From assembly GCA_900769345.1 (NCBI GenBank), contig CAAGGJ010000172.1:1-19502 (forward strand): 19,502 nucleotides of DNA. Reading direction: 5' to 3'. Source of the stretch: Bacteroidales bacterium (GTDB lineage Bacteria > Bacteroidota > Bacteroidia > Bacteroidales > Muribaculaceae). The translations under genes and the position numbers were made by a program. Positions 13,775 through 19,502 of the stretch are shown here, one piece after another (position 1 is the stretch's first letter; every line of letters starts with the position of its first letter). The notes below the pieces were generated by a model. It had not been told where the DNA came from. It saw only the letters and a list, made by a program, of their open reading frames with translations, and did no database searches.

Positions 13775-16024
13775 ATGAGTCCTATTTTTACGATTATCAT
13801 GGTCATTTTGGCCGTGCTGGCTGTTCTCGACCTTATTGTCGGGGTTTCAAACGACGCAATCAATTTCTTGAACTCGTCTTTGGGTTCAAAAGTAGCGTCG
13901 ATTAAGGTGATTTTAATTGTCGCTGCATTTGGTATTTTGGCAGGTGTTTTAACCTCAAGCGGAATGATGGAAGTGGCACGCAATGGTGTTTTTCATCCCG
14001 AGATGTTCACATTCAAAGAGGTCATGTTTTTGTTTGTCGGTGTGATGCTTGCCGATGTGATTCTTTTGAATACTTTTAACGCTCTTGGGTTGCCTACTTC
14101 AACAACGGTGTCGCTGATATTTGAGCTGCTTGGCTCGGCCGTTGCTGTTGCAATTTTCAAGATTTCGGCTGACAGCACCCTCACTATGGCAAACATTGAT
14201 GAATTCATCAATACAGGCAAAGCGTTAGGAATGATAACTGGCATACTTTGTTCGGTTGTCCTGGCATTTATATCCGGTTCAATTTTAATGTATATATCGC
14301 GATTGATATTCACATTCCGCTATGCCAATGCAATGAAGCGATATGGCGCCTTGTGGTGTGGTGTGGCTATTACAGGCATCATCTATTTTGCAGTATTCAA
14401 GGGCTTGAAAAGCTCCGGAATCGTTACACCTGATTTCACCGAATATGTTTCAAGCAATATAGGAGTGATTTTGCTGGCTGTTTGGGCAATTAGTTCGATT
14501 GTATTATTTGTTTTGCAAAAGCTCAATGTCAGCATCTTGAAGCTGACCATTCTCAGTGGTACGTTTGCATTGGCACTGGCATTTGCCGGCAACGACTTGG
14601 TGAACTTCATCGGTGTGCCTTTGGCAGGCTTCGACTCTTATTCAATGGCGCTTGAAAGCGGAAACGAATCGATGCTGATGGGCGACCTCACCAATTCTAC
14701 TCCAGCCACAATATGGCTGTTGCTCATTGCCGGATTGATTATGGCAGTTACTTTGTTCTTCTCGCGCGATGCAATGAAGGTGTCGGCAACAGAGTTGAAA
14801 CTCTCGTCGCAGAATGCCGAAGATGAACGGTTTGGATCATCGCCAATTTCGCGTTCGTTGGTGCGATTTGCCATTAATGCCAATCGCAATCTGCGCAATA
14901 GCTTGCCTGCCAGTGTTATTGATGCCGTAAACCGCCGCTTTATTCCAACCGACGAATCGGAGCTTAACGGTGCCAACTACGACAAGATTCGCGCTGTGGT
15001 TAATCTTACGGCTGCTGCCATACTTATCTGCTTAGGTACAAGTTTGAAGTTGCCGCTGTCAACCACCTACGTTGTGTTTATGGTGGCTATGGGTAGCTCA
15101 CTTGCCGATAGGGCATGGGGACGCGACAGTGCTGTTTATCGTATCTCGGGCGTGCTGATTGTAATTTCAGGATGGTTCCTTACTGCCATCATTGGTTTCA
15201 CTTTGTCGTTGCTCATTGGCTTGTTCATTGCCGTAGGTGAAGGCTTCGCACTTATTGCACTTGTGATTGTGTGCGGATATCTGCTTTGTCGCCGATTTAT
15301 TGCCACCCCAAGTAAAAACGACGAAGATGTGTTGCCTGTAATCACCAACGATGAGACAGATAAACAAGTGCTTTACACCTACACCGATGCAATTTGCCGC
15401 ACAATGAACGATATATCGGGCATCTACAACCGAATGCTTGTGGCTCTTTACACCGAAAATCGTAATGCTCTTAAAGAAGAAGTGCAGCATAGTCAAGCAC
15501 TCTATCGCAAGGCCACTGAGGCAAAATATGGAATAGTGCCTACTCTCACGCGTCTGGAGCGACTTAACATTTCCACTGCTCACTTCTATGTTCAAGTGGT
15601 TGACTACATTTGCGAGGTGACTAAAGCCCTTATGCATTGCACTCGTCCTGCTTATGACCATCTTAATAATAATCACCGTGGATTCACAGGTGAACAAATC
15701 AAGGATTTAAAGCAAATCAACGACCAAGTGAACCACATATTTTCTGTAATCAACGAGATGCTAAGCCGTCGTGACTTCTCGCAACTCGATAGCATTATGG
15801 ATATGAGAGATGTGCTTTTCGACACCATTGCTGCTTGCATCAAGAGTCAAATTAAACGTCTCAAAGAAGCCGATTCAAGCACTCGTGCCGGAGCTCTTTA
15901 TTTCAATCTGCTCAACGAAACAAAGACTATGGTGTTGCAAGCGCGCAACGTGATTAAGGCTCAAGCTTATTTCCTAAACGAAATAAAGGTGACAAATAAA
16001 GATACTGAAAGAATTGAAAAGTGA
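13775..16024 (+). CDS. PiT-family inorganic phosphate transporter with C-terminal PhoU-like domain
   Basis: The protein has 749 aa. Residues 1-510 are a polytopic membrane part with both PiT repeats: GVSNDAINFLNSSLGSK (23-39) and AGNDLVNFIGVPLAG (271-285), plus the paired GLPTSTT (105-111) and KLPLSTT (425-431) motifs. A hydrophilic loop lies around 331-405. Residues ~520-745 form a soluble helical domain of the PhoU/DUF47 type, which usually adjusts transport or signals to PhoR. It imports phosphate with a cation. It starts 66 nt after the PhoR-like gene and has the same strand, so it is probably co-transcribed. The fusion of PiT with a PhoU-like tail is known in Bacteroidetes. Confidence 0.95.
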   Translation: MSPIFTIIMVILAVLAVLDLIVGVSNDAINFLNSSLGSKVASIKVILIVAAFGILAGVLTSSGMMEVARNGVFHPEMFTFKEVMFLFVGVMLADVILLNTFNALGLPTSTTVSLIFELLGSAVAVAIFKISADSTLTMANIDEFINTGKALGMITGILCSVVLAFISGSILMYISRLIFTFRYANAMKRYGALWCGVAITGIIYFAVFKGLKSSGIVTPDFTEYVSSNIGVILLAVWAISSIVLFVLQKLNVSILKLTILSGTFALALAFAGNDLVNFIGVPLAGFDSYSMALESGNESMLMGDLTNSTPATIWLLLIAGLIMAVTLFFSRDAMKVSATELKLSSQNAEDERFGSSPISRSLVRFAINANRNLRNSLPASVIDAVNRRFIPTDESELNGANYDKIRAVVNLTAAAILICLGTSLKLPLSTTYVVFMVAMGSSLADRAWGRDSAVYRISGVLIVISGWFLTAIIGFTLSLLIGLFIAVGEGFALIALVIVCGYLLCRRFIATPSKNDEDVLPVITNDETDKQVLYTYTDAICRTMNDISGIYNRMLVALYTENRNALKEEVQHSQALYRKATEAKYGIVPTLTRLERLNISTAHFYVQVVDYICEVTKALMHCTRPAYDHLNNNHRGFTGEQIKDLKQINDQVNHIFSVINEMLSRRDFSQLDSIMDMRDVLFDTIAACIKSQIKRLKEADSSTRAGALYFNLLNETKTMVLQARNVIKAQAYFLNEIKVTNKDTERIEK

Positions 16025-16051
16025 ACCGATTTTAGGAGTTAGTTCATTTCG

Positions 16052-16100
16052 TTCCACAATGACTTTGATGAGGCATCAAAGCATTGTGGAATTATTTTTT
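16052..16100 (+). terminator. Terminator of the phosphate operon
   Basis: The long hairpin consists of TTCCACAATG/CATTGTGGAA (16052-16061/16082-16091), one bulged A, then CTTTGATG/CATCAAAG (16063-16070/16074-16081) with a 3-nt loop. TTATTTTTT follows. Confidence 0.93.
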
Positions 16101-16112
16101 CAGATATTGTTG

Positions 16113-16143
16113 TTGCATAATAACAGCAAATGCATTAACTTTG
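16113..16143 (+). promoter_or_regulatory. Promoter of ssrA
   Basis: TTG (16113-16115), 20 bp, TAACTTTG (16136-16143). The transcript would carry a ~60-nt 5' extension removed to give mature tmRNA. Confidence 0.82.
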
Positions 16144-16209
16144 CAAAACAGCATTTATGGCACAGTAATTGTAACAATAATTGCTGGTGACAAATCACCT
16201 GTAATGCAT

Positions 16210-16610
16210 GGGGTTGACTGGATTTGACAGCGTGTAGAGGTGGTAAGTAAGCATGCAGAGCCACGATGGCTAAACTCTTTAAACTTGGACATCAAAAATT
16301 TCAAATGGCGAAAATAACTACGCTCTTGCTGCTTAACTGAAGTATAGTAGGTTAGCTTAATCTGTGCCACAGAGGCATAGACAAGACATCACCTCGATTG
16401 CCCTTTTCCGAGACGTTTCGACTCAGGTGGTGCTCAGCAAAATCGGAAATAGAATCTGCCTTTCCGTGTGGCTGATTCGAAGCCTTTAGCGGATAAGCCA
16501 TGAGTTGGTGGTTTTGAGCCTGCTTATGGACGAAAACCAAGTCGAAACTAAGCATGTAGATAGCTTATTAGTTCCGCGTTTGGACGAGGGTTCGATTCCC
16601 TCCAGCTCCA
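16210..16610 (+). ncRNA. ssrA: tmRNA (trans-translation RNA)
   Basis: The 5' end GGGGTTGACTGGATTTGACA and 3' end GGTTCGATTCCCTCCAGCTC-CA form the tRNA-like domain. The 7-bp acceptor stem contains the G-U wobble at the third pair that marks it for alanyl-tRNA synthetase; the discriminator is A16610 and CCA is not encoded. The tag frame reads GGC GAA AAT AAC TAC GCT CTT GCT GCT TAA (16307-16336), giving GENNYALAA, the Bacteroidales-type tag. With SmpB it rescues stalled ribosomes and marks the released peptide for proteolysis. The length of 401 nt is normal. Confidence 0.98.
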
Positions 16611-16650
16611 CTTTTCAAGATGCTCGCTGATAGCGACATCGACATAAGAT

Positions 16651-16705
16651 TAGCGCATATTTAGCAAAGTTATTTAGGCTGCTGAATATGCGCTATTTTT
16701 CTTTT
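16651..16705 (+). terminator. Terminator of ssrA
   Basis: An 11-bp stem TAGCGCATATT/AATATGCGCTA (16651-16661/16685-16695) is followed by TTTTTCTTTTT. Confidence 0.9.
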
Positions 16706-16737
16706 TGCGATTTATGTCAATTATTTGACGTGTGCAA

Positions 16738-17418
16738 TTATTTGTTAATCCACTTCAAACTGCTGTTGTTGGCACCGATTTCAAAATGCAGTTTGGCAAT
16801 GCCAAGGTCGATGCGCGTATATCCCACGAGTGAAAATCCGCGTTTTGCAACCACACTGTTGCCACCGGCATATTCAAAGCGGAATTTTTGCTGATTGATT
16901 GCGGTGGGCGCAAGCAGGGCGGCTTTGCATCCGTCAACAAACCATTGCGGAGTGTCAACGCTGCAAGCGTTGCTGATTTGTTCTATGGTTTTGATGCGAT
17001 GTGAAACACCTTGATTTTCGCCATAACCCAATGCTATGTAACAAAGAATTGTATCGTTGGCATTAAGTGTGTATGTGTCAGCAATTTTGCGGTAGCTCAG
17101 TCCTGCCCAACAAGTGTTTAACCCAAGTTGTTGGGCAAGAAGTACGAGTTTTTCGCCGTAATATCCGATTTTTTCGTGTAAATCGGCACATTTTTCTCCG
17201 GCCATGACAAAATAATTGGTGACGCCGCTAAATTTGCCATAGGCAAATATGCCGGTGAACGCACGCGGTTCGTTGGTGATAAGCTGAATGTTAAGCTGTG
17301 CCTGTTTGTTTATCTCGGTGATGGCAGAATTTAGTGTCTCAACAATGTTTTGCGGAAGAGGCGCTGATGTGTAGTTGCGCACCGAATGACGCCTAACAAT
17401 TGCTTCTGATAGTTCCAT
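16738..17418 (-). CDS. Nitroreductase-fold flavoprotein (TM1586-like)
   Basis: The protein has 226 aa from ATG 17418 (MELSEAIVRRHSVRNY). A longer frame starts at ATG 17454, but that codon lies upstream of the -7 promoter element at 17442-17449, so the shorter start is preferred. The N-terminal RRHSVRNY (8-15) is the FMN-phosphate binding pattern of nitroreductases. GLNTCWAGLSYRK lies near 100-112 and APTAINQQKF, a typical nitroreductase C-terminal segment, near 176-185. The overall length and order fit the putative nitroreductase subgroup related to Thermotoga TM1586. The likely role is an FMN-dependent NAD(P)H oxidoreductase with unknown substrate. It is a single gene, convergent with ssrA. 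Confidence 0.88.
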   Translation of the reverse strand: MELSEAIVRRHSVRNYTSAPLPQNIVETLNSAITEINKQAQLNIQLITNEPRAFTGIFAYGKFSGVTNYFVMAGEKCADLHEKIGYYGEKLVLLAQQLGLNTCWAGLSYRKIADTYTLNANDTILCYIALGYGENQGVSHRIKTIEQISNACSVDTPQWFVDGCKAALLAPTAINQQKFRFEYAGGNSVVAKRGFSLVGYTRIDLGIAKLHFEIGANNSSLKWINK

Positions 17419-17441
17419 AATCTTCGTTTCTATAATATGTA

Positions 17442-17449
17442 CAAAGATA
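17442..17449 (-). promoter_or_regulatory. -7 element of the nitroreductase gene
   Basis: Minus strand TATCTTTG matches TAnnTTTG; no clear -33 box. The predicted transcript begins ~17436, so translation cannot use ATG 17454. Confidence 0.65.
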
Positions 17450-17504
17450 GGCATTTAGTTGAATTTTTTGATAGAATTATTTATGCTGCAAAATTAATTT
17501 ATGT

Positions 17505-17512
17505 TATCTTTG
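17505..17512 (+). promoter_or_regulatory. -7 element of the structured leader and mutarotase operon
   Basis: TATCTTTG matches TAnnTTTG; transcription would start near 17519, about 260 nt before the next start codon. The -33 region is poor (TTTATG at about 17480). Confidence 0.65.
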
Positions 17513-17519
17513 CATCAAA

Positions 17520-17766
17520 ATTTTAGAATAATATAATTTTGTATTTATTTTGGCAATTATATATAATTAGACCCTGAAAGGAATAAGTATATAAGTTGAC
17601 GTTTCATAGGGGGACTAATGTCCTTGCCCTCACCGTCCTTACACCCACTTACCTATGGGAGTTTATATATAAATAGTCCTAATCTAAGAAATAATCAACA
17701 TTTTTATCAAAAAAACAAAAATTTACCCCTCGGGGTCTAAAAATATATAATTACCTTTATTTTTTA
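17520..17766 (+). ncRNA. Structured leader or small RNA upstream of the mutarotase gene
   Basis: The segments at 17552-17574 and 17733-17755 are inverted repeats pairing at 20 of 23 positions; both arms have AATTATATAT followed by TAGACCC in the same reading. Inside, TATATAA/TTATATA (17588-17594/17663-17669), CATAGG/CCTATG (17605-17610/17652-17657) and GGAC/GTCC (17612-17615/17620-17623) stack into one long interrupted hairpin of ~204 nt. TTTATTTTTT follows (17756-17765), like a terminator. GGGT at 17733-17736 can alternatively pair with ACCC at 17725-17728. The size and rod-like fold recall 6S RNA or the Bacteroidales-1 RNA class; a regulatory leader is the alternative. Confidence 0.55.
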
Positions 17767-17778
17767 ATAGAACCTATT

Positions 17779-18111
17779 ATGAAACGGTATTGTCAAGTGC
17801 TTAATCTGCCCAATGACGAAGAATTGATTAAGGGCTATATTCGCGAACACCAACATGTGTGGCGCGAGATTCAGGAGGGAATACGCGAAGTGGGTATTCT
17901 GGATATGCAAATCTATATATTGGGTAACCAATCGTTTATGATTATGGACACCGTTGACGATTTTGATTTTGTTAAGGACAATGCACGCCTTGCTCAATTG
18001 CCTCGTCAGGCTGAGTGGGAGGCTCATGTGGCAAAATATCAGGGCTGCGACCCTGATGCTGTATCAACTGCCAAATGGCGATTGATGACAAAAATTTTCC
18101 AATTAGAGTAA
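17779..18111 (+). CDS. L-rhamnose/L-fucose mutarotase (RhaM family)
   Basis: The protein has 110 aa. MKRYCQVLNL starts the family's ferredoxin-like fold. GYIREHQHVWREI (19-31) matches the RhaM active-site region, with Y20 and H24 in the places of E. coli RhaM Y18 and H22. IYILGNQSFMIMDTVDDFDF (45-64) is the second conserved strand pair, and W80 fits the C-terminal Trp. The enzyme interconverts the alpha and beta anomers of a 6-deoxy sugar in the cytosol. It lies 34 nt before a kinase/nucleotidylyltransferase gene, so it may supply the right anomer for that enzyme. No promoter is visible between the structured leader and ATG 17779. Confidence 0.88.
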   Translation: MKRYCQVLNLPNDEELIKGYIREHQHVWREIQEGIREVGILDMQIYILGNQSFMIMDTVDDFDFVKDNARLAQLPRQAEWEAHVAKYQGCDPDAVSTAKWRLMTKIFQLE

Positions 18112-18145
18112 TATCCTATATAATTATTTAAGTAAATTCATTACT

Positions 18146-19318
18146 ATGGCTAATAAGAAAGTGTTTGTTTCGGGTTGCTACGACTTGCTTCACAGCGGCC
18201 ACGTTGAGTTTTTCCGCCAAGCTGCCGAGTATGGCGACCTTTATGTTGGCATTGGTTCGGATAATACAATTTTAAAATATAAGAATCATCAAACGGTATA
18301 TAAGGAACAGGAACGCTTGTTTATGGTAAAGTCTATTCGCTATGTCAAGGATGCATTTATCAACCAAGGCTCTGGCATTATGGACTTTGTTCCTACTATC
18401 GACATTGTAAAACCTGACATTCTCGTTGTAAACGAGGACGGAAGCAACGACGACAAACGTCGATTCTGCCAAGAGCACGGAATAGAGTATGTGGTTTTAA
18501 AACGCACTCCGGCCGAGGGTCTTGAGGCAAGGTCGAGCACGAGCCTAAAGAGTGCTACATGCACTATTCCAACCCGTTTGGATTTGGCAGGCACATGGAT
18601 TGACCAACCCTATGTTAGCTGTTTCTATCCTGGATGGGCTATCACAATAAGTCTTGAGCCTACTTTTGAAGTACGCGACCGTTGTGGCTTGTCTACTTCC
18701 ACTCGCAATATGATAAAAAAGATATGGCCTATCAAGTTGCCTGACATGCAGCCCGAAATGTTGGCAAAGCTTGTGTTCTGTTTCGAGAACGCCCCGGAAC
18801 GCAGCGATGGCATTGTCAGTGGTGCTCAGGATGCCATTGGCATTTGCATTCCAGGACTTTGTCGTCACTACTATAACGGCCGTTATTGGCCTGAGCGCAT
18901 CGAGCAAGTGAACGACGAAAGCATTCTTGCTTGGCTCGAAAGTCACCTCTGCCTAATTCCTATTGAGCCTCGCAAACCGGGGTGCTCGGTTGTTGAAGGA
19001 AAAGACATCACTGAGGCAAAGGTGAAAAACCTTGCTAAAGCAGCCGATGATTGTTGGAATGCAATCAAGCAATTCGATTTAACTGAATTTGCCAATGCTT
19101 ACAACGCGTCGTTTGCTGCCCAGGTTGCAATGTTCCCTGCAATGATTCGAGACAATGTGCAGAAACATATCGATGAATATGTTAACCAACCTGGCGTGAT
19201 GGCGCTCAAGATGCCTGGCGCTGGCGGCGGTGGTTATTTGGCACTTGTTGTGGAAGATTCCATGGCTTTCTGCAACACTCATCCCGAGGCTATCCAGTTG
19301 CATATCCGCCGCAAATAA
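18146..19318 (+). CDS. Bifunctional cytidylyltransferase-like / GHMP kinase-like protein
   Basis: The protein has 390 aa in two parts. Residues 1-136 form a nucleotidylyltransferase of the TagD/HldE type: VFVSGCYDLLHSGHVEFF with the HxGH site H16-H19, and the C-terminal RSSTSLK (129-135). Residues 137-390 look like a GHMP sugar kinase: PTRLDLAGTWIDQPY (142-156) at the place of the family's first motif and KMPGAGGGGYLAL (355-367) as the third. The usual ATP-binding loop PxxxGLGSS is not seen; SDGIVSGAQDAIGI (220-233) stands in that region. A kinase plus nucleotidylyltransferase in one chain can turn a free sugar into an NDP-sugar, as Bacteroides Fkp does for fucose in the opposite domain order. 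Substrate and nucleotide are not predictable from the sequence. It is co-transcribed with the mutarotase gene. Confidence 0.88.
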   Translation: MANKKVFVSGCYDLLHSGHVEFFRQAAEYGDLYVGIGSDNTILKYKNHQTVYKEQERLFMVKSIRYVKDAFINQGSGIMDFVPTIDIVKPDILVVNEDGSNDDKRRFCQEHGIEYVVLKRTPAEGLEARSSTSLKSATCTIPTRLDLAGTWIDQPYVSCFYPGWAITISLEPTFEVRDRCGLSTSTRNMIKKIWPIKLPDMQPEMLAKLVFCFENAPERSDGIVSGAQDAIGICIPGLCRHYYNGRYWPERIEQVNDESILAWLESHLCLIPIEPRKPGCSVVEGKDITEAKVKNLAKAADDCWNAIKQFDLTEFANAYNASFAAQVAMFPAMIRDNVQKHIDEYVNQPGVMALKMPGAGGGGYLALVVEDSMAFCNTHPEAIQLHIRRK

Positions 19319-19342
19319 TTCGTCAAATATCACGGTAATAAA

Positions 19343-19379
19343 AACCCTCAAAGAAACATTTTCTTTGAGGGTTGATTTT
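19343..19379 (+). terminator. Terminator of the mutarotase operon
   Basis: A perfect 14-bp stem (19343-19356/19360-19373) with a 3-nt loop is followed by GATTTT. The second IS begins 10 bp after the stem. Confidence 0.9.
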
Positions 19380-19422
19380 GCATTATTGCTGTCCGGTAAA
19401 AGTTTTTCAAACGAAATAAATT

Positions 19423-19457
19423 AGGGTTGACACTTCTCACGAGGTATCAACCCTTTT
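19423..19457 (+). terminator. IS leader hairpin, second copy
   Basis: AGGGTTGA (19423-19430) pairs perfectly with TCAACCCT (19447-19454), followed by TTT. Compared with 5230-5260, a C-G pair has become T-A and a G-T pair A-T, so pairing is kept while the sequence changed. Confidence 0.8.
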
Positions 19458-19492
19458 GGTTATTTTTGTATTGCTAAAATAAAATTATAACC

Positions 19493-19502
19493 ATGAGCAA
19501 AG
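19493..19502 (+). CDS. Start of an IS4-family transposase (partial)
   Basis: ATG AGC AAA G gives MSK, corresponding to MGKSNHF of the copy at 5298, at nearly the same distance (39 nt) from the hairpin. The rest lies outside the window. Confidence 0.75.

Larger units (their letters stand above)
19384..19502 (+). mobile_element. Second IS4-family element, left end only (runs off the window)
   Basis: TATTGCTGTCCGGTAAAAG matches the left end of the IS at 5187 with few changes. The order is the same: end, ~40 bp, hairpin with T-run, ~38 bp, then ATG. The body between these parts is clearly diverged, so this is a related element rather than a recent copy. Confidence 0.88.

Noticed and set aside
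16720..16737. Small inverted repeat GTCAA/TTGAC as terminator of the nitroreductase gene
   Set aside because: The stem is only 5 bp and is not followed by a T-run on the minus strand.
17552..17755. Invertible promoter flanked by inverted repeats, as common in Bacteroides
   Set aside because: The enclosed segment has no TAnnTTTG promoter on either strand, a -7 element lies outside it, and the downstream genes are not surface-polysaccharide or membrane-protein genes. Internal helices fit an RNA fold better.

Overview
The window looks like a gut-type Bacteroidales chromosome (Bacteroides, Prevotella or Muribaculaceae relatives; I cannot pick the genus). Three things point there. The tmRNA encodes the tag GENNYALAA. 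Most genes carry the Bacteroidetes housekeeping promoter (TTTG or TTG, about 19-20 bp, TAnnTTTG) rather than an E. coli-type -35/-10. The mobile elements are an IS4-family type that I associate with gut Bacteroidales. Bases 1-20 are not biological: they match the 3' end of the Illumina TruSeq adapter, so the window starts at a contaminated contig edge.

Region 1 (21-5186) is accessory. It has the last two genes of an operon of unknown function, the first cut by the adapter. A gene-free stretch follows, with its own promoter, a foldable ~350-nt transcript and a strong terminator. Next come four helically phased GTAGC boxes and a Fic-domain gene whose catalytic histidine is glutamine and whose promoter overlaps a 12-bp inverted repeat. 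An IS4-family element with a frameshifted transposase (5187-6618, 9-bp direct repeats) closes the region.

Region 2 (6650-16100) is mostly core. It has tRNA-Ser(TGA), a stand-alone receiver protein preceded by an unusual ladder of ATGA start-stop overlaps, and a convergent soluble receiver-histidine kinase. groES-groEL follow, behind a sigma-54-like promoter, then a convergent Bcp/PrxQ peroxiredoxin. A PhoB-like regulator, PhoR-like kinase and PiT phosphate transporter with a PhoU-like tail form a compact phosphate module. Five TGTTA-like boxes at 10-11 bp spacing precede the regulator and resemble a Pho box.

Region 3 (16101-19502) holds tmRNA (ssrA), a divergent nitroreductase-fold gene and a ~245-nt structured leader or small RNA. 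A RhaM-type sugar mutarotase and a cytidylyltransferase/GHMP-kinase fusion follow, which together look like a small sugar-activation route. The window ends in the first ~119 bp of a second, divergent copy of the same IS type. The 5' hairpins of the two IS copies show compensatory base changes.

The strongest candidates for something undescribed are the ~350-nt orphan RNA (3374-3726), the structured leader at 17552-17755, the ATGA ladder at 7084-7111, and the 5' gene pair, which may belong to a multi-protein surface or injection apparatus. All functional statements come from reading the sequence; no database search was possible.
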